Shown here one piece after another: positions 56,092 to 62,938 of a stretch of DNA of 64,000 nucleotides. The notes under the pieces are model-generated. The model did no database searches, was not told the origin of the DNA, and saw nothing but the letters and a program-made list of their open reading frames with translations. The stretch lies in assembly GCA_946407065.1 (NCBI GenBank), contig CAMJMQ010000010.1, forward strand, positions 1 through 64,000, given 5' to 3'. Origin of the DNA: an uncultured Clostridia bacterium (GTDB lineage Bacteria; Bacillota; Clostridia; Oscillospirales; Acutalibacteraceae). A program made the translations under genes and the position numbers. Numbering within the stretch: the stretch's first letter is position 1; every line of letters starts with the position of its first letter.

Positions 56092-56403
56092 ATGGAAATG
56101 GTAACCTATACAGTGCGCCCCGGGAACACGCTTTACGCGATCGCGCAATTCTTCGGTACGACGGTGAAGAAGATCGCCGAAGCGAACGGCCTGAGCTGTC
56201 CTTATACGATCTATCCGGGTCAGGAGCTGGTGCTGCCGATCGATCAGATCAAATCACCGCGTTACTATGTGGTACGACCGGGTGATACGATCGTCAGCAT
56301 CGCCGACCGCTACGGACTGGAGATCGAAAACATATTGGCGTTGAACAATCTGGAGGATCCCAACATCATTTATCCGGGTCAGATACTCCGATTGACAAAG
56401 TGA
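56092..56403 (+). CDS. Two-LysM protein without signal peptide
   Basis: 103 aa consisting of two LysM repeats (about 5-50 and 57-101; YTVRPGNTLYAIAQFFG and YVVRPGDTIVSIADRYG), each ending (Y/I)YPGQ. LysM binds GlcNAc-containing glycans. There is no export signal, as in some spore-coat or cortex-binding proteins made in the mother cell, and a spoVM-like gene is nearby, so a sporulation role is possible (inference). GAGGT precedes the ATG. Confidence 0.8.
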   Translation: MEMVTYTVRPGNTLYAIAQFFGTTVKKIAEANGLSCPYTIYPGQELVLPIDQIKSPRYYVVRPGDTIVSIADRYGLEIENILALNNLEDPNIIYPGQILRLTK

Positions 56404-56407
56404 ACTC

Positions 56408-56434
56408 TGCCGCTGCCTGCAAAAGGCGGCGGCA
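56408..56434 (+). terminator. Terminator of the LysM gene
   Basis: TGCCGCTGCCT/AGGCGGCGGCA stem starting 4 nt after the stop codon. A second hairpin with a T-run (56462-56492) backs it up. Confidence 0.7.
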
Positions 56435-56461
56435 TCATCATCTTTATCAATTATTTGATAC

Positions 56462-56492
56462 AATCCTCCCTTTTAGAAAAGGGAGGATTTTT
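56462..56492 (+). terminator. Second hairpin terminator
   Basis: AATCCTCCCTTTT paired with AAAAGGGAGGATT, followed by TTTG. Confidence 0.65.
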
Positions 56493-56499
56493 GATTGAT

Positions 56500-56525
56500 A
56501 AAAAAAGCGGCAGGGGTCTGCCGCT
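56500..56525 (-). terminator. Terminator of the spoVM-like gene
   Basis: AGCGGCAG/CTGCCGCT stem with a 4-nt loop and a T6 run on the minus strand, 11 nt past the stop codon of the 30-codon gene. Confidence 0.75.
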
Positions 56526-56536
56526 CTATGTACTTC

Positions 56537-56629
56537 CTATTCTTTTGTTTCCTTTATCTTTTTGATACCGTAGATCTTCCTGAGAAAGAAGCCCAGTATC
56601 TTTGGATGATCGAGTACGACTACCTTCAT
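56537..56629 (-). CDS. spoVM: SpoVM-like stage V sporulation peptide
   Basis: 30-codon gene on the minus strand. The peptide begins MKVVVL, contains PKILGFFLRKIYG and ends in a Lys/Glu-rich tail. The pattern of an N-terminal beta-like piece, a conserved Pro-Lys-(Phe/Ile)-Leu-Gly and an amphipathic basic helix is that of SpoVM. SpoVM inserts into the forespore outer membrane, recognises its positive curvature and anchors SpoIVA for coat assembly (family knowledge). GGAGG lies 6 nt before the ATG and a terminator follows. Consistent with sigK and cwlD elsewhere in the window. Confidence 0.75.
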   Translation of the reverse strand: MKVVVLDHPKILGFFLRKIYGIKKIKETKE

Positions 56630-56658
56630 CACTGCCTCCTAATCGATCACGCCGCGCT

Positions 56659-56796
56659 TTATCGACGGCGCGCAATACAGGTAATGATCAATACGATCGC
56701 TGCAATGATACACACCGCCTTGGCGGGCAACAGCGACGCGACCAGCAGTCCTGCTGAAAACGCGATCGGCACACTGCAATTCTTACATCTTTGCAT
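56659..56796 (-). CDS. 45-aa membrane peptide upstream of spoVM
   Basis: The short frame begins MQRCKNC, has hydrophobic segments (VPIAFSAGLLVASLL and VCIIAAIVLIITCIA) and ends ARRR. GAGGTG before the ATG is a good ribosome site. The N-terminal Cys pair and two hydrophobic segments suggest a small integral membrane protein. It precedes spoVM by 29 nt on the same strand and is probably cotranscribed; function unknown, perhaps sporulation-linked. Confidence 0.6.
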   Translation of the reverse strand: MQRCKNCSVPIAFSAGLLVASLLPAKAVCIIAAIVLIITCIARRR

Positions 56797-56887
56797 GATC
56801 ATCACCTCTTTACATATTACGCAGGTGACGATCAAATGTTACAGTTGAATTGTCTATAGAGTTTTGGTATAATAATTGGTATGGATC

Positions 56888-56912
56888 GGGAGGAGCAAGC
56901 CCCTCCCCTACA
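56888..56912. repeat. Dispersed palindromic repeat, family B
   Basis: GGGAGGAG-CAAG-CCCCTCCCC followed by TACA, in the leader of the pseudouridine synthase gene. A shorter GGGAGGAAACCTCCC palindrome follows at about 56926-56940. Confidence 0.65.
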
Positions 56913-56956
56913 TATGTTGGAAATCGGGAGGAAACCTCCCTTGCAACGGTGAGAGC

Positions 56957-57901
56957 ATGCGACAATTGACTATCAACAGGAATGACGCGGGTCAGCGCTT
57001 GGATAAATACCTATCCAAGCGTTTTAAAACCATGCCCAAAAGCCTGATGTACAAATACCTGCGCACCAAATACATCAAGCTCAACGGCAAGAAGGCGGCT
57101 CCCGAGGTCTTTCTCAACGAGGGTGATGTGCTGACCTTCTATATCAAGGACGAGTTCTTTGAAGAGCAGAAGCATTATGACTTTCTCAAAGCGGGAAAGG
57201 AGCTCGATATCGTCTATGAGGACGAGAACATCCTTTTACTCGACAAGAAGGTCGGCGTGATCTGTCATCAGGATAACCGCTACGACGCGGACGCGCTGAA
57301 TCTGCGTGTACTGCGCTATCTTTATGAAAAGGGCGAGTATGATCCCGAAAAGGACAGGAGCTTTACCCCTGCCTTATGCAATCGGATCGACCGCAATACG
57401 GGCGGCATTGTGATCGCGGCAAAGAACGCCGAGGCACTGCGCGTGATGAATCAGAAGATCCGCGACAACGAGCTCAAAAAGTATTATCTGTGCGCGGTCA
57501 AGGGCTGTCCGAAGCCGCTACACGCGATACTCACGGCATATCATCACAAGGATGAACGCACCAATACCGTTCGGATCATCGACAAAGAGCGCGAGGGGTA
57601 CAAGAAGATCATCACGGAGTATACCGTACAGGAGCCGTCCCCCGCCCTTTCGATCTGTGAAGTGCTGCTGCATACAGGACGCACCCACCAGATCCGCGCG
57701 CATATGGCGCATATCGGGCATCCGCTGTTGGGCGATGAAAAGTACGGTGATAAAAAATTCAACGCCCGCTATCATATGAAACGACAGGCGCTGTATTCGT
57801 ATAAATTGCAGTTCTGCTTTACCTCTCCGCCAGGCTGCTTAGAGAACCTCAACGGGCAAACATTCGAGGTCAAAAAAGTCAAATTTCTCGATAAAATATA
57901 A
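56957..57901 (+). CDS. RluA family pseudouridine synthase
   Basis: 314-aa RNA-uridine isomerase. An N-terminal S4 RNA-binding domain (RLDKYLSKRFKTMPKSLMYKYL) is followed by the catalytic domain with Asp in CNRIDRNTGGIV and the downstream block LHTGRTHQIRAHMAHIGHPL. The catalytic motif reads NRIDRNTGG instead of the common HRLDxxTSG. The target RNA (23S rRNA or tRNA) is not certain. The ATG at 56957 is preceded by GGTGAG; a longer frame runs through the repeat and is unlikely. Confidence 0.88.
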   Translation: MRQLTINRNDAGQRLDKYLSKRFKTMPKSLMYKYLRTKYIKLNGKKAAPEVFLNEGDVLTFYIKDEFFEEQKHYDFLKAGKELDIVYEDENILLLDKKVGVICHQDNRYDADALNLRVLRYLYEKGEYDPEKDRSFTPALCNRIDRNTGGIVIAAKNAEALRVMNQKIRDNELKKYYLCAVKGCPKPLHAILTAYHHKDERTNTVRIIDKEREGYKKIITEYTVQEPSPALSICEVLLHTGRTHQIRAHMAHIGHPLLGDEKYGDKKFNARYHMKRQALYSYKLQFCFTSPPGCLENLNGQTFEVKKVKFLDKI

Positions 57902-57931
57902 GGCGTTCCCCCATAATAAAGGGAACGCCTT
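57900..57931 (+). terminator. Terminator after pseudouridine synthase
   Basis: AAGGCGTTCCC paired with GGGAACGCCTT, starting at the stop codon. A family B repeat lies at 57988-58013 between the convergent genes. Confidence 0.75.
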
Positions 57932-57987
57932 TACTCATTCATCACAAGAATAACGTATAATCGATTGAATCAAAACGAAAAGCACGC

Positions 57988-58013
57988 GGGAGGAGCAAGC
58001 CCCTCCCCTACAA
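57988..58013. repeat. Dispersed palindromic repeat, family B
   Basis: Same GGGAGGAG-CAAG-CCCCTCCCC unit as at 47793 and 56888, directly next to the pgeF stop codon. Confidence 0.65.
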
Positions 58014-58847
58014 TTAGGATTCCGCATTAATACGCAGCATCGCGCACATGGTGCCGCGATCACCCGCGGTGGCGCGGTGGCTCCACAACAGATCGCTGTT
58101 GTGCTTGGTACAGACGTCACTTATTGTGATGTTCTCGGGCTTCACGCCGCAGGATACCAGAATCTGACGATTACACTCAAGCATATCCACCATAAATTTG
58201 CTGCCGCCCATTTTGGGGAAAATGAACCTTTCACTGTCAAGTTCCAACGCATAAAATTCATCGGCGCACGCTTGATCGACCTCATAACAGCAAACGGAGA
58301 TATTCGGTCCGACAGCACAGATCAGATCGGCGGGATCGGTACCGAAGGATGCCTTCATGGTGTCGATCACCCGCTCGGCGATCCTGCCCACCGTACCGCG
58401 CCATCCGGCATGCGCCAGACCGATGGCATGGGTCTTGCTGTCAACAAAGAACAGCGGCGTACAGTCGGCATAGTAGGTACACAAGGTCACACCCGGTTCG
58501 ATGGTCACCAGTCCGTCCACACTCATGATGTCCTTCTCACGATAGATGCCGATACCCTTCTCGGCGGAGGTCACGACGCGCACAAAGGTATGGTGATCCT
58601 GCGAGGACGCGACCAGGGAGCGGTAGTCAAAGCCCGCCGCCTTGCAGAATCGCTGATAATTCTCGGTGACCGCCTCACGATCATCGTGGTCAAAGCTCAT
58701 ATCCATCGGATGGATAGTGCGGGTGCCCTCACCGAGCTTTGTCGAAAAAGCATGGCGGATGAAGGGGATCTCGGATAAACGGTCATAGGTCAAAAATGAC
58801 ACACCGTCTACGGTATGTAAGGTAAAAACATTCGATTTTAGTTTCAT
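58014..58847 (-). CDS. pgeF: Peptidoglycan editing factor PgeF (YfiH/laccase-domain)
   Basis: 277-aa Cu-oxidase_4 (multicopper polyphenol oxidase-like) family protein. The metal/active-site residues appear in the family blocks SSQDHHTFV, YADCTPL (Cys) and GLAHAGWRGTVGRI (His). Members remove wrong L-Ser-muropeptides or act on purine nucleosides. The ATG at 58847 follows GGTGATATA; the frame upstream runs into a repeat. Complete. Confidence 0.87.
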   Translation of the reverse strand: MKLKSNVFTLHTVDGVSFLTYDRLSEIPFIRHAFSTKLGEGTRTIHPMDMSFDHDDREAVTENYQRFCKAAGFDYRSLVASSQDHHTFVRVVTSAEKGIGIYREKDIMSVDGLVTIEPGVTLCTYYADCTPLFFVDSKTHAIGLAHAGWRGTVGRIAERVIDTMKASFGTDPADLICAVGPNISVCCYEVDQACADEFYALELDSERFIFPKMGGSKFMVDMLECNRQILVSCGVKPENITISDVCTKHNSDLLWSHRATAGDRGTMCAMLRINAES

Positions 58848-58886
58848 TATATCACCACAAAGAAGGATTATCAGAGGAAACAAGTC

Positions 58887-58929
58887 AACCCTCCGGCGCT
58901 TTGCGCCACCTCCCTTAGGGAAGGGAGGC
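58887..58929. repeat. Dispersed intergenic repeat, family A
   Basis: AACCCTCCGGCGCTTTGCGCC hairpin then CTCCCTTAGGGAAGGGAGGC; same layout as 3371-3414 and 32247-32342. Confidence 0.65.
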
Positions 58930-59084
58930 GAAAATATTATACTACGTTCATCTATGACTTGCAATAGTTAAAATATAATGATATACTAAATTCGTATGTG
59001 AATCCAGAACAGATTGCCGCGGGATAAATTGACCAGAATATGGCTCTGATCCCTCGCAATAACAACCAAATACATGGTGATGAT

Positions 59085-59291
59085 ATGAAAAAACAAATCT
59101 TCGGGAAAAACATCGTTCCCTCCTGCGTCTATTGTGAACACTCCAAAACAGAGGGCGAATCACAATTCTGTACCGTTAACAAGCAGTTAAAAAACGGAAA
59201 ATGCAAAAAGTTCAAATATAATCCGATCATGCGTGAACCGAAAGGCATGGCGCCGCTGAAGAGCTTTGATAAAGAAGACTTCACGCTGTGA
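59085..59291 (+). CDS. Small Cys-rich protein
   Basis: 68-aa soluble protein with four Cys in the pattern C-xx-C-x(9)-C...C (CVYCEHSKTEGESQFC, then NGKCKKF), suited to bind zinc. A basic C-terminal half follows. No known function; short proteins of this type are common in Ruminococcaceae. GGTGATGAT lies just before the ATG at 59085. Next to pgeF (divergent) and upstream of the polytopic membrane protein. Confidence 0.65.
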   Translation: MKKQIFGKNIVPSCVYCEHSKTEGESQFCTVNKQLKNGKCKKFKYNPIMREPKGMAPLKSFDKEDFTL

Positions 59292-59374
59292 TCTGAAAAA
59301 CGCAATCATGCTTGATTACGCCCCTTGCAGCATCGCAAGGAATGTTACAAAGACTGATTAACAAGGAGAATGAC

Positions 59375-60958
59375 GTGGATAATACACTCAATGCGAGAAC
59401 CAAAATCGTACAGATCTGCTCCTGTATCGCAATCTATCTGATCGCGGTACTGTTTGCGATACTATCGGTCGCATCCATCCTGCAGACCTGCCACATCGAT
59501 CAAGCGAATCCCTACTCGGAGATCATCAACTTCGATAAGGATCTGGTAGTGACGAATATCGCACTGATCGGCTTGACGATACTGGGCGCGCTCGTGGCGC
59601 TGCGAAAGAACTTTTCCATCAGCAAGCTCAGCACCAAATTCATTGTCGGCGTGATGCTGCTGGTGACGACGCTCTTGTCGCTGATATGGATCACACTGGT
59701 GCGCTCTATCGCGAGCGGCGACGCGATGATCCTGCTCAATACAGCGCGTGACGCAGCGAAGGACAATTACCAGAGCTTCCACACCTCATGGGATTACTAC
59801 GGCAACCACAGCTATTACCTGTTCTATCCCTTCCAGCTGGGTTATGTGTTCTTTGCCGAGATATTATACCGCGTATTCGGCACGGGCAGCTCGGATATCC
59901 TCTTCCAGATCCCGAATGTGATCGCGCTCGACTGCATCTATGTCGGACTGGTGATGATCACCAAAAAGCTTTTTGACCGCCGATCGGTCACCAATATCAC
60001 GGCGATCGCGCTGACACTCTGCTTCCAACCGATGCTCATGACCACCTTCACCTATGGTCTGCTGTTGGGGCTTTCGTTCTCGGTATGGAGCGTGTACTTT
60101 GTGATCCGCTATATGCAGGAGAACAAGATCAAATTCGCCGTATTCGCCGTACTGCTGATGGCGGTATCGGTACTGCTCAAATATAACAACATGATCGTCA
60201 TGGCGGCGGTATGTATCGCGCTGCTGCTGCATGTGATCGGCAAAAAGCGATTATTGGCGTTGGCGGTCATCGCGGCGATGATCATCTGCTCCGTCGGACT
60301 GCAAAAGCTCGTGATCTTCAGCTACTCCGCGCGCAGCGGTGTAGAACTGAACACACAGGTCTCACAGAAGATGTACGCCTACATGGGCATGAGCGAGAGC
60401 GGTATGGCGCCGGGCTGGTACAACGGCAAGGCGATGGAGACCCTGCGTGACGCCAATATGGACGTTGACAAAGCAAATGAGGTCGCGTCACAGGGTATCA
60501 AGCAGCGGTTGGATACGTTGACAAAAAGCAATCAGTTCTTTGAGTTCTACAAGCAAAAACTGCTCAGCCAGTATAATGAGCCGAGCTTTGAATCCATCTG
60601 GATCAGTCAGGTGCGTAAGCACGATTATCCCGAGGGTGAACAATTGCCCGAGATCGTGAACTCCGTCTATTCCGGCGGTCTGTCAAAGGTGTTCGATAAC
60701 TGGTTCAACTACTATGTTATGATGACTTACATTGCTTTCACCGCGGGAATGGTGTGGCTGATCTTCCGCAAAAAGCTCACGACAGAGAGCTTGATCCTAC
60801 CGGTCGCGATCCTCGGCGGCGCGCTGTATCATCTGATATTTGAAGGAAAAAGCCAGTATATCCTCCCCTACTTCATCCTGCTGATCCCCTTCGCCGCGTA
60901 TGGATTTGTCGAAAGTATACGGGCGCTCCACAAGAAGAGCAAGGTACTGTTTGAATAA
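59375..60958 (+). CDS. Polytopic membrane protein, GT39/PMT-like
   Basis: 527 aa with about 12 hydrophobic segments and an outer loop after the second segment (SGDAMILLNTARDAAKDNYQSF), resembling GT-C fold dolichol/undecaprenyl-sugar-dependent glycosyltransferases (PMT/GT39). No firm family can be claimed. The GTG at 59375 with AAGGAG 7 nt upstream is chosen over earlier starts. It may add sugars to surface polymers, as suggested for YfhO. Confidence 0.65.
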   Translation: MDNTLNARTKIVQICSCIAIYLIAVLFAILSVASILQTCHIDQANPYSEIINFDKDLVVTNIALIGLTILGALVALRKNFSISKLSTKFIVGVMLLVTTLLSLIWITLVRSIASGDAMILLNTARDAAKDNYQSFHTSWDYYGNHSYYLFYPFQLGYVFFAEILYRVFGTGSSDILFQIPNVIALDCIYVGLVMITKKLFDRRSVTNITAIALTLCFQPMLMTTFTYGLLLGLSFSVWSVYFVIRYMQENKIKFAVFAVLLMAVSVLLKYNNMIVMAAVCIALLLHVIGKKRLLALAVIAAMIICSVGLQKLVIFSYSARSGVELNTQVSQKMYAYMGMSESGMAPGWYNGKAMETLRDANMDVDKANEVASQGIKQRLDTLTKSNQFFEFYKQKLLSQYNEPSFESIWISQVRKHDYPEGEQLPEIVNSVYSGGLSKVFDNWFNYYVMMTYIAFTAGMVWLIFRKKLTTESLILPVAILGGALYHLIFEGKSQYILPYFILLIPFAAYGFVESIRALHKKSKVLFE

Positions 60959-61086
60959 GAAGTTGAGATTGCACGACTTCATAAGAAGCCTCACAATGAC
61001 AATAAATCATAGAACAAAAGCGCCGCTTCACAGCGCAATATCATTCAATTAAGAAAATGTATCTCGCTGACGCTCGGTCGATTGAT

Positions 61087-61147
61087 ACAATTCCTCAGTC
61101 ACCCGACACGCATGTCGGGTGACAGCTCCTTTTCCCAAAAGGAGCCT
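61087..61147. repeat. Dispersed intergenic repeat, family A'
   Basis: ATTCCTCAGTC followed by a CACCCGACA...TGTCGGGTG stem and GCTCCTTTTCCCAAAAGGAGC with a T-run. Same layout as 5018-5068, so it may also terminate transcription from both sides. Confidence 0.6.
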
Positions 61148-61202
61148 TTTTTATTGAAAGATATTGGCTTCACAGCGGCGCTTTCATTTTGCTATTCAGT
61201 TT

Positions 61203-61499
61203 TCAGCGCTGATAATACGAGGCGATCCTTTGCAGCTTACGCGTGGCGGACTGGATATGTCGAGTGACAGTGGATCGTGAAAGATGCATCGCCTGTGCGA
61301 TATCCTTCATCTTCATACCTTCCAAATAATACAATGTGATACAGTCACGCTGGCGGTCGGTCAGCTCGCGGCGGATCGCGCGGGAAAGGATTTGCTTCAT
61401 CCGCTCACGTTCCATGCGATTGGAGGAACCCTGCTGATACAGCGTATACGCGATGAGATCGCTGTTGTTATCATCGAGGAACATCCTCTCACGCCGCAT
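61203..61499 (-). CDS. Sigma-70 region 4-like DNA-binding protein
   Basis: 98-aa protein, essentially a sigma region 4 helix-turn-helix (RELTDRQRDCITLYYLEGMK followed by MKDIAQAMHLSRSTVTRHIQ). It lacks regions 2 and 3, so it cannot be a full sigma factor and probably acts as a regulator. Overlaps the upstream gene by 11 nt. Confidence 0.75.
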   Translation of the reverse strand: MRRERMFLDDNNSDLIAYTLYQQGSSNRMERERMKQILSRAIRRELTDRQRDCITLYYLEGMKMKDIAQAMHLSRSTVTRHIQSATRKLQRIASYYQR

Positions 61500-61707
61500 G
61501 TGCTTTTCCTCCGCGCAAACGCAGGTGCTCAGCTGTTTTGAGCAACTCGCGATAGATCCGTCGGTATTCGATGATCATATCGCCGATGGATTTACGCATA
61601 TCAGCATTCAGATTTTTGTCATTCAATAATGCCTTTTTCTTCTCGATTACGCTCAGTACACGACAAGCGTCCTCACGGTACGCCGTCGCCCATTCACCAT
61701 AATTCAT
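61489..61707 (-). CDS. Small helical protein paired with sigma-like regulator
   Basis: 72-aa, mostly helical and highly charged (MNYGEWATAYREDACRVLSV; ends LRLRGGKAHAA). No family with a known role is recognised. AAGGATAA precedes the ATG. Translation overlaps the region 4-like gene, so the two products may interact. Such pairs occur in Clostridia and in phage-derived loci. Confidence 0.65.
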   Translation of the reverse strand: MNYGEWATAYREDACRVLSVIEKKKALLNDKNLNADMRKSIGDMIIEYRRIYRELLKTAEHLRLRGGKAHAA

Positions 61708-61960
61708 TTTATTATCCTTTCGATAGACTGCGTTTCAAAACCATGTTTAGGGTGACTACAGTCACCTTCACGTATTCACTGAGTATGGGGCTACTCGTGC
61801 CTTTCGGCAGGATCAAAAGCGTAGCATCACCGCTTTTGAAGGGATTCGTTATGATCGATCATTTGTTCCCTACTATTATTATAGCAGATTTATTGCAGTA
61901 AATCAAGCGAATTTCGAATATTTGTTCTAATTTTTCTATAAAGATAAACGGCAGGATGAT
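61708..61960 (-). other. Structured leader region of the small sigma-like operon
   Basis: About 200 nt upstream of the 61489-61707 gene hold three good hairpins on the minus strand: AAAAGCG/CGCTTTT, TGCCGAAAGGCA and the palindrome GGTGACTGTAGTCACC. No known riboswitch class is recognised. A T-rich, AT-rich stretch (about 61865-61960) separates it from the exonuclease gene. Confidence 0.35.
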
Positions 61961-61971
61961 CTGCCGTCTTT

Positions 61972-62859
61972 TTATTCTGTCGGTTTTTGCTCGACTTTTT
62001 TCCGTCTTTTCTTATCCTTATGCTCGACCTCCGCGGTTTTCTTTGTAACGTCCACATGGTCATAGCACTGCTTGAAGGAGATTCGTCCCTCAAAATCCCT
62101 GCGGCATCTCAGACAACGGAAGTTCGCGCGAAAGGAGCGGTTTTTGAGCCGCCATTTGGAGCGGCGCAGAGCGCGTCTTCCGCAATTCTCACAGTTGAAA
62201 AACATTTCTTTGCGATCAACATTCGGATCCTTTAAATCGCAGATGTTGTAATTCTTGAAATTAAGGCGACGATAAAAGTCATCATCACAGGTATAGAGGA
62301 ACTGCTGTAACAGCTCCCCGTCATAAAGCGCCTTGAAGCATGCCGCCGTCAGCTCCGCGTCGTTATACGCGCGGTGCAGGCTGTCATCCTCAAAGGTGAT
62401 ACCGAGCATCTCGGCGCAGGTAGACAGTCCGAGTTGGCGGGCTTTGTCGCTGTAGCCGATCGCCCTCTCACAGTACTTTTGCGCGTTGACATAATATTGC
62501 ATGAACGGCAGCTTGTCATTGCCGTAGAAATACTTGTAATTCTCGATCAGTACCAGTATGTCGCTGTTGCTCCAGGTCATCAGCACGCCGTCGCCGAGAA
62601 ACTTGCGGAACTTCGACATCACGTGAGAGAAAGAATTATTGCTCTTCTTCAGCTCGTCGATGGTGATATGGGTCAGCGCGCTGACATGAGAATTGAGCTT
62701 CTTGGAGATTTGGGGCTTTACCAGCTCCGAAAAGGTCTCGATGATATTCAGTTGTTCGTCACATTTAACCGCGCCGAACTCGATGATTTCGTTCACGAAT
62801 TTGTGGCGATGCTTCGAGTACGTGCCGTTAAACTCCAAATCAAGTATGATGTATTCCAT
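61972..62859 (-). CDS. KapD-like 3'-5' exonuclease with C-terminal zinc ribbon
   Basis: 295 aa. The N-terminal DEDDh exonuclease has Exo I YIILDLEFN (Asp-x-Glu), Exo II in WSNSDILVL and the last motif HRAYNDAELTAACF (His...Asp). It is similar to KapD, described as an inhibitor of the KinA pathway to sporulation. Residues about 222-262 add two CxxC pairs (CENC, CLRC) that form a probable zinc ribbon, followed by a Lys-rich tail. The ATG at 62859 is preceded by GGTAAA. Substrate not known. Confidence 0.75.
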   Translation of the reverse strand: MEYIILDLEFNGTYSKHRHKFVNEIIEFGAVKCDEQLNIIETFSELVKPQISKKLNSHVSALTHITIDELKKSNNSFSHVMSKFRKFLGDGVLMTWSNSDILVLIENYKYFYGNDKLPFMQYYVNAQKYCERAIGYSDKARQLGLSTCAEMLGITFEDDSLHRAYNDAELTAACFKALYDGELLQQFLYTCDDDFYRRLNFKNYNICDLKDPNVDRKEMFFNCENCGRRALRRSKWRLKNRSFRANFRCLRCRRDFEGRISFKQCYDHVDVTKKTAEVEHKDKKRRKKVEQKPTE

Positions 62860-62892
62860 ATCATTTACCATCTATTCAGACGAACACTGCGC

Positions 62893-62937
62893 GTCCGTAC
62901 TGACCACTGATCACTGACCACTGACCACTGATCACTA
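62893..62937. repeat. Short tandem repeat
   Basis: Four to five degenerate units of TGACCACTGATCAC in the gap between typA and the exonuclease gene. Confidence 0.6.
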
Positions 62938-62938
62938 A

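Noticed and set aside
56495..56848. 117-codon plus-strand frame after the LysM gene
   Set aside because: Runs through a terminator and antisense to two small genes that have proper ribosome sites.
61203..61707. Prophage regulatory module
   Set aside because: The region 4-like pair can occur in phages, but no structural, lysis or integrase genes are nearby.
61629..61901. 90-codon plus-strand frame opposite the leader region
   Set aside because: No ribosome site; overlaps hairpins of the leader and has no family pattern.
62893..62937. CRISPR-like tandem array
   Set aside because: Units are about 14 bp with no spacers and no cas genes.
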